DNA of 64,000 bases from Porphyra umbilicalis (Eukaryota > Rhodophyta > Bangiophyceae > Bangiales > Bangiaceae). The position numbers and the translations under genes are program-made. Under the pieces are notes generated by a model. The model was not told where the DNA came from. It searched no databases and saw only the letters and a program-made list of their open reading frames with translations. The stretch lies in the NCBI GenBank assembly GCA_002049455.2, contig KV918796.1, positions 62,001 through 126,000 on the forward strand, read 5' to 3'. Positions 34,474 through 44,388 of this stretch are shown one piece after another. Every line of letters starts with the position of its first letter. The stretch's first letter is position 1.

Positions 34474-35703
34474 TAGGGTTGTGCAACACGCGCAAGGCGT
34501 GTTCACGGACACGCCCAGAACGTGTTTCATTGCGTGTTTAGGGCGTGTCACGCCAGCACGCCTGCCCAAACATGGGGCGTGTTTTAGGCGCGTTTTATCA
34601 CAGGTTCATGTGCATTTCCTAGGCTTGTTGCAGTGAGGTGGTCGTGTAAGGATTGCAACCGAGTCGACCCCCATCGATTGACCGACATGACCAAGGTGGT
34701 GCTGCAAATGCGAGCTGCGCTGGCCATAGAGGCGGCGCCGCGCCAGACGGTGTCAGCGGGGTCCCGCATGGACGAACTTGGTCAAGATGCCGTCGGAATG
34801 GTGGACCCCGATGATGACTTCGAGGACGAATGGAGCCCCCCCCCCGCTGCGGACAACGAGAACGACACTGACGCGGGTGCGTTCGCAGGCCTGGCATCCG
34901 ACGCCAGCAGCATACAGCAAGAGTTGGACGAAGTGTTCCAGACATGCCGCGTGCGGGGAGAGGCGACAGCGAACGACGAAGCGTCGGAAGTCAACGGCAC
35001 CAGCCAGCCGCCTCGCCACCGAGAGTCTGATCTGCTGAGCATTTGCGAGGCTTACGTGGCGCGGAGCGCCGTTACGGAGGGTGTCGCTGCTGCGGTGGGT
35101 GAGGCGTCGAGCGCGGCAGGCAGCGGCCGCGGTCCTCGTCAGGCCAACTTGCTGCTCAAGGCTGTGTTTGACACGACTTTGTAAGATTTTGTATCGTACG
35201 GAGCGGTTTCGGCAGAGCATTGGTAGGTGCTACTTGGAGTTTATATGGTTGTCACTTTAGGACGTGCTGGGCGTGTTTAGTGTTTGAGGGCGTGTTTAGG
35301 GCGTGTCTGAACGTGTCACGACCGCATGCCCTTCAAAAAGGGGCGTGTTGCACAAGCCGACTCCACTGACATGAGCGAGGCCGGAAAGAAGACGACTGCA
35401 TTACCCAACTGGACATGGCTGACAGTGAGCAGCGTGCCAGGGGCGTGATTTGCACACTTACTGGGCGCGATCTGCAAACGTAACATAATGCCAACCGAAG
35501 CAATAAGTATAGTGCCCTGGATGCCACATGAGAAGGGTCCAGTCAACTGATTGATGGTTGCGCTCAACGCACGTCAGCCATTTCAATATATCAAGTTCGG
35601 GGCGTGAACGGGGGCGTGCGTGTCAGCCGGGCGTGCCAAAGGGTGTGATTGGGCGTGCGTCGCCCACCCTGCCCTCGAAAAAGGGGTGTGATGCACAACC
35701 CTA
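34474..35703. mobile_element. hAT-like element (1.23 kb) with TAGGGTTGTGCA ends
   Basis: The termini TAGGGTTGTGCA (34474) and TGCACAACCCTA (35692-35703) are inverted copies. Both subterminal zones are packed with GGCGTGT/ACACGCC words (about 34480-34600 and 35270-35690), as in hAT transposase-binding zones. The flanking 8-mers (CTCCACTA, CTTTGCAT) do not match, so insertion is less certain. One ORF lies between the repeat zones. Confidence 0.65.
34687..35184 (+). CDS. Hypothetical protein within the TAGGG element
   Basis: The first ATG at 34687 gives 165 residues (MTKVVLQMRAALAIEA to KAVFDTTL). The product has an acidic stretch (DPDDDFEDEW), helical segments (SIQQELDEVFQTC, SDLLSICEAYVARSA) and a Gly/Ala-rich part near the end. 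The frame is open upstream to about 34633 with a CKDC pair; a plausible acceptor (CTTGTTGCAG) lies just before it, so an upstream exon is possible. A zinc-finger start would suit a hAT protein, but I do not recognise the family. Codon use is GC-rich against AT-richer flanks, which supports real coding. Confidence 0.4.
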   Translation: MTKVVLQMRAALAIEAAPRQTVSAGSRMDELGQDAVGMVDPDDDFEDEWSPPPAADNENDTDAGAFAGLASDASSIQQELDEVFQTCRVRGEATANDEASEVNGTSQPPRHRESDLLSICEAYVARSAVTEGVAAAVGEASSAAGSGRGPRQANLLLKAVFDTTL

Positions 35704-36464
35704 CTTTGCATATTTGCCGAGGCTGTTCGTTGCGCTTGCGCCCTCTTTAATATAGTTGAGAGTGTGCTTGGGGAAGTCGAGTTTTCTGACTCGAGCTCCA
35801 TCGAGCTTGAGTCGCCAAGCCGATGTACCGTGTGCATAGCAGGCCTGCTGCAGTCCCTGCGACAGAGCCCTGCTTGCCTGCCCCACCACCGCGACACAGA
35901 TCAAACGACTGGTACGAGCCGACGCCGGGGTGACGACGTTGACAACCGACTGGGCCTCAGCACAGTAACAGAGACGGGAAGACCAAACAGGAAGGACCAG
36001 ACACCGACACGTGAAGACGGGGCGTTGAGGGCAAGAGGATGCCCCGTTGTCCGAGAAGCAGCTTGCTGCACTCCACGCACTCCTGCGTGCGACCACGACC
36101 CATCCATCCTCCAGCCACAAAGGCTTTGATTCACTCACACATTGACAGCAGATGAATCGATATACGTACTCAGCACCTAGGGTGCTACGCAGCCGATTGG
36201 CGACAGTTGACATGAAGGAGGGTCTGGGAGCAGAACTCTCAGCGTGACTGACCTGCAGGGGGTATGGCAACGAGGCACTCAGAGCGGCCGCACAGCGCTG
36301 AACCACCTGGCTGATCAATTTGAAGTGGTCAACGAAAGCTCCTGTCTGCCTGGGCAATTAATCATAAATAGAACCAAGTCGTTTCCTGTTTGGTTTGGTT
36401 CGTTTCTTGAAATCAACCTGATTCATCGAACCATCTGTAGATCCAACATGAACTTACAACCCTG

Positions 36465-36653
36465 CCACAACGTGACGGTACCGCTAGTGCGTAACCGCGC
36501 GTTGCTGGCGTCCCGGAGGCGTACTTGTTCCTCCTCCTTGGAAGTGACCACCTGGCGGAGCCAGTCAGGGGAGAGAACGTTCCGGCGGACCAGGTTGGGG
36601 CCCGCTCCCATGTCCACGACGACGCCTAACGCGACGAGGGACAGCTTGTCCAA
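36465..36653 (-). pseudogene. Gypsy-3 protease, N-terminal piece
   Basis: GVVVDMGAGPNLVRRNVLS near the start is the aspartic protease active-site region of the family. The piece ends at the target duplication of the 3.9-kb hAT. Confidence 0.75.
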
Positions 36654-36664
36654 GTCCAGCGACG

Positions 36665-38434
36665 CTACAATGCGGTAGTTGTGCAGGCTGAAAAGAAGTT
36701 CTTCCCCGCCCCTGGGCGGCGTGCCCGAGGTCCCCGCGGAATCCGCGACGGTGGCGACGTGGCGCCGAACGCGGGTAAGCTCGCGCCGGGCGCGCCCACA
36801 GAGGCGGCATCGGAGCCCCGTTCCGATCCGTGCCCCATTAGAGGGTGCGACCGCAGGGATGCCATCCCCGCCGCCCCAATGTCGGGGGTCGGAGTGGCCA
36901 AGGGACAGTACCGACGCGACGGCCGGCTGGGGCAGTGGGGCGGCCTCAGTTGCGACCGGCGCCGCCGGAGCGGAGGGGCTGTCTGGTGCGTTTACCGCGG
37001 CACTGGTGCTCCCGCCCGGCCGTGCGAGGATGCGGGGTCAGAAGGCTGGCGCTGGCAGGAATCCCGCCGCGGCCCGCCGCTTGCGGACCTGTCGCAGACG
37101 GGTCGCCGTAGTGTCACAGTGCCGGTGCGCCTTGAGACGGATGACGTCCGCGGGCAGCCCACTGAAGGGGCTGCCCCTGACGCATTTCCCTGGCAGCGGC
37201 AAGCGTGGCCATCCCCACAACCCGCATTTTCGGCGCCCGCGGCCCACTCTTCGGAGGAGCATTCCCCCTCGGCGCCCGCGGCGTCCGGGTACACCCGGTC
37301 ATCCAATTCCAGGGCGATGATGAAGGTGGCCGTTCCCAGAGGCCCAGACCCAGTGGTGTCAGCGGATGGCGGGGGGGGCGCGACCGGCGGTCCCGTGCCC
37401 CTAGGTAGGGGCGCCGGCGGCGCGGGTCCCCGTCCGTTCCGGTGCGCCGCGACGGCTTTGCGCAGAGCCCGTCCGTGGGCCCGCACCTCGGGCGACTGGG
37501 CTGGGCACCTTCACACCCAGTGCCTCAGGTGGCCACAGAAGGAGCAGGCCTCCTGTTGCCGGGCCGGGGGGCCTTACTCGGGCACGCCGCCCGATGCCCC
37601 ACCGCGTGTAGGCGGGGCCCTGCCACGGGGGAACCGCGGGGGGCGGTCCGAGTACAAAGAAACGGTGCCCGCCCGCGGGGGCACCGGAGTGCCTGGTGCC
37701 AGGGTGCCGCGCCCGCGTCCTACCCCCGTACGGACGGGGTACAGCGCCGGGTGCCCGCCCCACGCGAGCTGCTGTTGCCACCAAGACGCTTGCGGCAGAC
37801 TATCCAGCGGTAGAATTGGGACGTCGTCAGGACGGCCGTACCCAACGGGCGTTGCCGCCGCGGCCATAATTGCGGCCCACTCGGCCCGTTCCGCTTCGGT
37901 CCCGTAATCTGTGACGGCCAGGGCCGTTGCGGCCGAGGCGGCTCCCACCGGGAGAGCGATAGGCGCCGCCAGTCGGGCCCGACGAGACTCCCGATCATCG
38001 CCGCCGGCCGACCGGGAGGTGCTCGCCTTTTTCTTGGCCTGGAGCTTGCCCCCCCGGACCTCGCGGGTGGCTGCCCCCGTCTTCGCCAGGAACTTGCGTA
38101 GCTTGGGGAGCGTCCGGCCCTGGGTGGTGAAGTTTCGGCCCAGGGCCCGGATTTCCCGCCCGATGCACTTGAGTAACATACTCTTCAGCTCGGACTCGTG
38201 CTGGACCGAGCCCAAGGCGCAGTTCGCATCGAGGATGCGGTATGCAAACTCGTGCTCGTCCTCCCACTTCTCCTGGGATGCTTGCATAAGCGACTGGAGG
38301 TGGTCCACCAGGTCGTCCCCTTCGAGTTACTCCTTGAGCAAGGCGCGTACCGCGCGCTTGGACGTGAGCTGCCGTGAGGTGTGGCCAACTTTGGCGCAAT
38401 GGAGCACCCCGAGCACCTCGCTCGTGACGAAGTA
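36665..38434 (-). pseudogene. Gypsy-3 gag, C-terminal piece
   Basis: Starting at the pogo target site, the minus strand shows a capsid-like region (WEDEHEFAYRILDANCALG, then LKSMLLKCIGREIRALG), a basic patch (KLQAKKKASTSRSAG), a Gly/Pro/Arg-rich spacer and a zinc-knuckle-like CSFCGHLRH near 37545. A long Gly/Pro-rich region runs down to the protease. The plus strand is open over 36681-37907 only because of GC content. Decayed. Confidence 0.65.
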
Positions 38435-41276
38435 TCCGTCTGGCACCAGTTTTTCACAACTGCCTCAGAACATGGGATTTTCTGTTCGTTCTTCGAACAA
38501 AAAAAATATGGACGGACTCCTGAGAACCTCACGAGGAAGCACGTCGTTTCCGTTTCCAACGAACTGCTCCCGTTCGTTGTCTAGAAAATGCACCTAAAAT
38601 AGGGCCTGTACCAGTTCTTCACACAATCAATCTCGAGTGTGCACGGCCACAGATCGGGCTGAAAACCTTACATCAAACATGTATTTGATTTATTTCGTCT
38701 GTTGGACGCGGATCTGGAATCCGACTCGTCGAGCGTTGTCAAGCGGTTCAGACACGACATGAACATGCAGACAAACGCCCCGCATCCCTCGCCGTCTGCC
38801 CTGTGGTCACAAAGCAGTGACCCTGACCGTTTACGATGCCCCCTTCCCATCCCCATCAAGACCAAACGAATGACGTACGCCGCCACTCCACATGCGCCCT
38901 ACACACTATGGCACGCGCCAATCACAAAACTAAATGTGCAGGCGACTCCCCACCCCAGCAGCTTCACCCGCAAGCACTCGCCAAAGAATGCGAGGATGCA
39001 CACGCGGCACGCGCACTCTGGCGGCTGCCAGCCGCCGCCGCGACTTTGCAGTGGATGGCAGAACCATGCCCAAGTCACGCAATCGGCACCCAGCCTCGTG
39101 TGCTGCATCCGATGCAGTCTCCGCCCACGCGATGCGACGGTTGGAGGCCTCCTGCTCCACAACGCGCGCGTGCCTGGCACGTGCCACGGCTGCTCCCTTC
39201 CGCTTCTTGTCCTCGGCAGTCAGCTCTCGAGCCCGCTTCTTTGCCGCCTTGGCCTCCTTCACCGCCTCTTTTCCCGCGGCAGCGTCTGCCATCGCCGCCA
39301 GAATCTCGGGTGCGGTCAAAACCGTACCCCTCCGGGCCGTCGACAGTGTGCCGTTGACGAGGATGTGTTTCGACATATCCTTGCGGACAGTAGGGATCAA
39401 CCGAGATGTCAACCTCTCGAGGTCAACGTCCGGAAGGACAGTGTCAGCGCCCTTGCACAGCTCGGAGTTCTTGATGACCGAGGGGTCGAGAGGCCACATC
39501 CCCACTTGGCGGAAGGCCGACACTGACGCGTCCGTCGTAAGGGACTCGGAGGCGGCACGGCCAATACAGGACATCAAGTCCGCCGTATTGAATGGCCGGC
39601 CAGCATCCCGACACGCCATAGCAATCTCGCGGACGCGGCACCGCACTTTTGGTTGATACCGCCCGAACGCGCTTGGATTGTCGAGCGCCTGGAGGATGTG
39701 GGACATCTTTGACGGTTCTGCCACGACGTGCACGTTGGCCTTCAGGAGGGTGAGAAGGCCGGCCGGCGAAAGGTGTACCTTGGCACCGTCGAGGGAGAGG
39801 AGCTTTGCCTCATCTTTGAAGTAGGACTGCGCAAACGTGGCGAACATGGTGGCCCAAACATCAAACACGCTTTTGTCAAGACCTGGTGGGGACCGCCGCC
39901 ACACAACCGCCCCGTCATTAAGGAGGGAGGAAAGCGCCGTGACGGTCTTGGTGCCGTCCTGCTTCGTCTCGGTCAGGACGGCGTGTCCTGGTACCTGGCC
40001 CTCCACCACGATGAAGTGGGGCGCCACAACGCCAGCCGCCGACACACAAAACGCCGCGGTACACGCGCCCGCACCGGATGCAAACGGCGGCAAGATTACC
40101 TCCGGCTTGAGCATCCCGACCTCCCCGAGAATCCCTTGACGACCCGACATGGCCGACATCCGGGCGTGGACGTGTGTCTCGTCCATATTCCAAACCTGCC
40201 GGGGGGAATTAATCTGCAGGTCCCGGTACAGGAGCGTCAAGAGGGCAAACCAGTTGGCGACGACGTCGGGTCTCGCGTTTCGTGCACGGCCCTCCTGCAA
40301 CGTGCCGACCCGGTACCGCCGCAGCTCGGGGTGTCGCGAGAGGAAGCCCTTAACCCAGCTGCGGCCCGGCACTAGCGTGCCACCAAACCGCTCACGGGCA
40401 GCCGCCTGCCTCTCCACAGAGAGCTCGCCCAGGTACGAGGCACACACGCGACACAGATCTTCCTGGGACAAGCCCCGCCCAATCGTCGCGTTGATGATCA
40501 AATATCTGGCCAACAAGGCCTCCTCCTCAGCCGTAAAAAAAGGACTAGGCCCGAGCCGCTTCGTCGTCCCGCCCGTGAGGACGTAGTACCTTGCACGGTT
40601 GTACGACAGGTAGAAACGGGTGGCAAAGTCTTTGACGGTCAGACCGCCGGACCGAACGACGGCGAGAGCTGCCTGCTTCCTCTCGTGGTCGTCATCAGGA
40701 CAAGCCTGCGGCCCAGGGTGTGCTCCACCCGGCATTGTCGGACGGCGCAGAGGGGGGCAGGGGGAGGGGGGGGCGCCAGGATGGTTGTGGCGGGACATAA
40801 GGAAATAGTGTTGAGTGCGGGGGGCGTGGGGACCTGCTTGAGCCTTGGCTCAAGCGGAAATCGGCCGCAGAGCAAGGTGCCACGGCGGGGAAGGAGGCAT
40901 GGGGGACCTTTGGTGGGACGAAGAGGGTGGCGGATCGCCTTGGTCGCGCTGAATGGGGCGTCCAGGCGATGTATTTAGGACTAAGTTTGCCTTCAGAAGC
41001 GCGCGCTTTTCCCGCCTCGGACGGCGCCGAGAACCCCATTGGGCTTCTTTTGGCGCGCTCGTTGCACCACTGGAGAGCTCTTGAGTTGGCGCGTGCAACG
41101 GTGCGCCCCACTGTACGCGTTCATTTTTCTATCTTTTTACAAAATCTCGCAAAGAAAGAGCGAGCGTGCTTTTGGGTGCTATCGAACTCGATTTTCGGCG
41201 TCCACACTGTGAATTTCCCACACAAGACGCGATTGTGAAAAACTGGTACAGTTGTGAAAAACTGGTGCCAGACGGA
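38435..41276 (-). mobile_element. pogo-like transposon (2842 bp), looks intact
   Basis: Perfect 28-bp TIRs occupy 38435-38462 and 41249-41276 (TCCGTCTGGCACCAG... inward). TA flanks both ends (38433-38434, 41277-41278), the target duplication of the Tc1/mariner/pogo group. Gypsy-3 gag is interrupted exactly at this TA. A single minus-strand ORF codes the transposase. A second partial TIR motif (TTGTGAAAAACTGGTAC) lies just inside the right end at 41233-41249. Identical TIRs plus an open gene suggest recent activity. Confidence 0.92.
38930..40798 (-). CDS. pogo-like DDE transposase
   Basis: An uninterrupted ORF of 622 residues. A psq-type helix-turn-helix lies at about 38-75 (ERKQAALAVVRSGGLTVKDF), then a CENP-B/Tc5-like DNA-binding region at about 88-160 (TAEEEALLARYLI, then SWVKGFLSRHPELR). 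The DDE_1 nuclease core has WNMDET (Asp 206), LLSLDGAKVH (Asp 337) and HILQALDN (Asp 373), a DD35D triad as in pogo/Tigger elements. The Lys/Arg-rich tail (about 530-560) could be a nuclear localisation signal. It cuts at the TIRs and inserts at TA. The first ATG is 40798; a second at 40735 (MPGGAHPG) is also possible. A GC-box-like AGGGGGGCAG tract lies upstream. Confidence 0.9.
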   Translation of the reverse strand: MSRHNHPGAPPSPCPPLRRPTMPGGAHPGPQACPDDDHERKQAALAVVRSGGLTVKDFATRFYLSYNRARYYVLTGGTTKRLGPSPFFTAEEEALLARYLIINATIGRGLSQEDLCRVCASYLGELSVERQAAARERFGGTLVPGRSWVKGFLSRHPELRRYRVGTLQEGRARNARPDVVANWFALLTLLYRDLQINSPRQVWNMDETHVHARMSAMSGRQGILGEVGMLKPEVILPPFASGAGACTAAFCVSAAGVVAPHFIVVEGQVPGHAVLTETKQDGTKTVTALSSLLNDGAVVWRRSPPGLDKSVFDVWATMFATFAQSYFKDEAKLLSLDGAKVHLSPAGLLTLLKANVHVVAEPSKMSHILQALDNPSAFGRYQPKVRCRVREIAMACRDAGRPFNTADLMSCIGRAASESLTTDASVSAFRQVGMWPLDPSVIKNSELCKGADTVLPDVDLERLTSRLIPTVRKDMSKHILVNGTLSTARRGTVLTAPEILAAMADAAAGKEAVKEAKAAKKRARELTAEDKKRKGAAVARARHARVVEQEASNRRIAWAETASDAAHEAGCRLRDLGMVLPSTAKSRRRLAAARVRVPRVHPRILWRVLAGEAAGVGSRLHI

Positions 41277-42081
41277 TACTGCAGCAATGTCACTGCCGTC
41301 CCCTCATTCGGGCCGTTGCCGTCGCATGCCGTCAGGAAGTTCCCGAGGAACGCTACCAACTCCTGCGGGGTGTCGCCCGCGAGTGGCCGCGAGGTGTGCA
41401 TTAACGCCTTGACGTCCGCGTGGATGCCACGGATGGAGTGGCCTCGCGGGAGGTGCAGGCGGCCCCCTCGCTGCACGAGTCGGTACCGTTCCGGCGACAG
41501 GAGCCCCTTGAAGCGGGGGTCGACTTCAATGTCCTGCTGCTGCTCCCGCCGGAAGGCGCGCAGCGCCTCTTGCACCAGGGCGCGCCGCGGGCGTTTGTCG
41601 GCCGCACGCGCGCGTCGTGAGCGGCGAGTTGCTCAGCGGGCGCTGCCGGTGGCCGAGGGTGAGGTCGAGCCGGCGCGGTTATCCGTCGAGCCCGTCCCAC
41701 TCGACTCGGAGGCCGAGCCCGACGGACTCGGCTCGCTTTCAGTCGACGAGCAGGTCCCCGAGGACGGGAGTGACGCGTCGCGTCGCGAACGCCGCCGCCG
41801 GGGGATTCCCCGCGTCGAGACCTCCTTGGGGCGCCCTTCTCCGGCGGGCCGCTGCGACTGCGACCGCGTCGGGGTCCTCGGGCGGGAACTTCGACTCACC
41901 CGCCACCGTACCGCCGCCGCCAACCGGGACCGCCCTCCCCCACGAGGGCCACAGCGCCCAACGCCAGTGTTGGCCCGAGGTCTTTCACCGGCGGCGCGTC
42001 CGTCACCCGGCTAGTGCCGGGCATCTTAAACGGAGGAGCGCCCCCGTCGACCGGAGAAGATGAGGAAGATCCGTGAGCCAT
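41277..42081 (-). pseudogene. Gypsy-3 gag, N-terminal piece
   Basis: The start is ATG 42081 (MAHGSSSSSPVDGGAPPFKM), 130 bp inside the primer-binding site. A Ser/Arg-rich region, then FKGLLSPERYRLV and ADVKALMHTSRPLAG, then a helical segment (VAFLGNFLTACDGNG) lead to the pogo target TA. Early gag of the family; broken in about two places besides the insertion. Confidence 0.65.
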
Positions 42082-42211
42082 GGAAGCGGGGCCCGCGTAT
42101 CGATCGGATGTCTTGTGTCACCGCACCGCAATACAACCAACGAGGGTCCCCCGACTCTTGGTACCGAAGGAGGTGTCGATCCACGGTACGCACCGCGTGC
42201 GTGTACAGCGG

Positions 42212-42229
42212 GTCTCACCCGGAGCGCCA
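42212..42229 (-). promoter_or_regulatory. Gypsy-3 primer-binding site (presumed)
   Basis: The plus strand GTCTCACCCGGAGCGCCA equals a tRNA 3' end with CCA. It precedes TGTAGTACC at 42232 by two bases. The primer differs from that of Gypsy-1 and Gypsy-2. Confidence 0.55.
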
Positions 42230-42231
42230 AA

Positions 42232-42840
42232 TGTAGTACCACAATCAGGAGGGTTACCTCAGGAGGAGGGAAGTAACGGCCGTCCAGGCCGCTCGCGCGA
42301 CACCCGCTATGGGACTCGAGGTTCGGGAAGTCGGGCCGATTGAAGCGCCAAGACATGAAGACACGGTTTACTTGCCGACGACGATGGTGTCTCCCACCGT
42401 CGTCACCCTTCGTCCTAAAAGGCCGGAAACCGTCCCCCAGGCCCAATTTCCCCAAATCGGAATTGACCCGGGCCGTCACCAACCAATGCAGATAATTCCT
42501 TCCATGCGTGTCAAGTCCCCCGAGGCGATCATTACGAGACGAGGGGAAGAAACCGTCCCACGCGCGAAGCGCTGCATCCGCCGCGTGGCGCCCGGTCAGC
42601 CGTCACCTGCCGCGCCTTCTCGGGCGCGCCAACCCGGCCCCCCGTGAGGGCCGCGTGGCGCCCGACGGCGGGTCGGGTACGCGTCCCCGGTGCCTTTGGT
42701 CGAGCAGCGCGGCCGGCCCCGTCGTCACCGTCCCCGCGTCGCCGTCCCGCCGCCGCCGGTCGCGATCCCCCCGCCGGGTGCCCTGTCTCCAGCGCCGCCA
42801 TCGCTCCCACGGTGGCCCCTGGCACAAAAGGGGCCCCTGT
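42232..42840 (-). repeat. Gypsy-3 5' LTR (presumed, far end uncertain)
   Basis: It begins TGTAGTACCACAATC next to the primer-binding site. GC-rich sequence continues to about 42840, where composition changes. No second copy is in the window, so the far end cannot be fixed. Pro/Arg-rich open frames here look like composition artefacts. Confidence 0.4.
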
Positions 42841-43191
42841 AGTAAAACAAATTCCTTCCGTTGGCCACTACCAAGTTGAAAACATAGTTCTTATTGGGCA
42901 TCTCTAGTCGCACCCCAGCCACACCGCACACATGCCGTGCGTGTCTTGCATCAGAAATTGGTCAGAGACAGTTCCGGATCGGCAGAGACGAAGGAAACGG
43001 CGCGACTCTGGAGGGAGAGAGAAGCACCGAGATGTATTTCAGCGCTACAAGATCAATTGAGCGCCTACGTTTTTTTCTCTGGGTACCTATGCCACGGAGA
43101 CCAGTTCTGTTTACTTCTCATCGTTATAAAAAGTCTAAAACAGCAGGGAAAACCCTCTCCTCATGCGCCTAAATGCATTGAATAAATTTTA
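42841..43191. other. AT-richer intergenic DNA
   Basis: No gene or repeat recognised. GC content is clearly lower than in the LTR to the left. Confidence 0.4.
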
Positions 43192-43590
43192 TTGCTGATC
43201 CCCGAATTTTGTCCTAGGGGACAGACACAGAGACTGACTGTGATGAAAAGCACTCTTTTAGTCTAAAACGACAGTAAGAAGGCATCGAAGCCAACAGAAA
43301 GCCCGCATTCAGTGCAAGGACCTTGCATCAAGAAGAACTCACTGTAATTCGCCGCTTGATCCGCTGATTTGGGCACGGAACAAGCTGCCCACGCGAAATC
43401 TTGAGATTTTCTACTGTCTCCTTGTCAGAAAGGCAGAAAAAACGAGGAGCTGGTGTTGATTTCCAGGCTGTATGGGCACATGTAAGCAAGCTGGAGCACC
43501 AAGTCAGTCCCAGGGGCGCATCTGATTGGTGGAGAGAGTCGGTCCGCAAGACTGTCTGTATCTAGCAGGGCAACATTCGTGGATCAGCAA
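43192..43590. mobile_element. Tc1/mariner-type MITE related to the 8.9-kb element
   Basis: The left end TTGCTGATCCCCGAATTTTG follows TA (43190-43191). The right end read inward is TTGCTGATCCACGAATGTTG, flanked by TG where TA is expected. The left end matches the TIR of the 46049-54972 element at about 80% over 43 bp. No gene inside. A deletion derivative is likely. Confidence 0.75.
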
Positions 43591-44388
43591 TGAGTTCGCC
43601 AGGTTTCTTCCGGAACTTAATTTCTTCTGCACCGTGCGAGCAGGGTGACCAGTTCAAGTCGGTCAATGGCGCCTTCGTTCAGACGTGTGAGCCTGACTTT
43701 CGGGATTGCTGACCTCCAAAAAATGGCGGTTTACGGGGGGGTGGCGGCGGACTCGAAATTCCGGGTGGTCGAGAGCGAAAAAGGATAGGTGCCGGCGGGG
43801 TAGAGACGGGGAACGGGAGCAGGGGGGAGATGGCCTTTTCTGAGAGTGTTTCAGGCATATTGTAAACGACAGAAAAGGCACTGACGACGGCAGTCGTAGC
43901 CGTTCCGGGAACTAGCTGAGGGGGCACTGAGGCAGAGGATACTGGAGACGGCTCCACCAAGCAGTGTTGTTGTGGATGAAGGGTGGTGGAAGAGAATCCT
44001 GTTTCTTGCTTTTGTTCTCACCTGCCGGGTCGGACTCCTCGGCCGCCCTATCTACTCTCTCGGCGGTGCTCCCCCCGCGCGGGCTCCCCCCGCGCGTCTT
44101 GGCTCGCCTTGCTCGCCTACCGCGCGCCCCCTGCGCGCTGGCGCCCTGTCTGCCCTGGAAGGCGCTGTCCGCCCGTCCCGGCGCAGACGCCGCTGCTGCC
44201 AGCCAACAGCTGAAAGCTCCCCCGGCGCGACCCATGCGTGGGTCTCCCGCTGGCCCTCAGCACAGGGCTGCACCCCTCCCGGGTGCAAACCCCCACAAGC
44301 AGGCTGCGCTCGCTTTGCGGGTCGCGCCCGCCGGTCGAGTCTCTCCGCGCCGCCGCCCCCGCGCCCTTTTGTCTATTCCACCATGAGT

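Larger units (their letters stand above)
32535..36464. mobile_element. hAT-type element (3.9 kb) in Gypsy-3, with nested elements
   Basis: It starts CAGGGTTGTC and ends TTACAACCCTG, so both ends read CAGGGTTGT inward. The flanking 8-mers are CCACAGCG (32527-32534) and CCACAACG (36465-36472), alike at 7 of 8. Gypsy-3 protease coding is interrupted exactly here. Inside are a foldback (33718-33952), another TIR-bounded element (34474-35703) and several short frames, none recognisable as a hAT transposase. Direct repeats with TGGCCAAAAC...GTGTGTGTCACGCTA occur near 32710 and 32865. Confidence 0.75.
28250..42231 (-). mobile_element. Gypsy-3: Ty3/Gypsy retrotransposon with three nested DNA transposons, broken
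   Basis: The minus strand holds gag (42081-41277 and 38434-36665), protease (36653-36465 and 31767-31474), RT-RNase H (31473-29269) and integrase (29262-28249). Between these parts lie a pogo-like transposon (38435-41276), a 3.9-kb hAT (32535-36464) and a 0.75-kb hAT (31768-32518), each with its target duplication. Without the inserts the element would be about 6.5 kb. It is the most decayed of the three Gypsy copies, with roughly ten breaks. I see no chromodomain and no antisense coding region. The 3' LTR is not found at the Copia junction. Confidence 0.85.

Noticed and set aside
36681-37907. Plus-strand frame of 408 codons
   Set aside because: It is the antisense of the GC-rich Gypsy-3 gag region, with Gly/Arg/Pro content and no motif.
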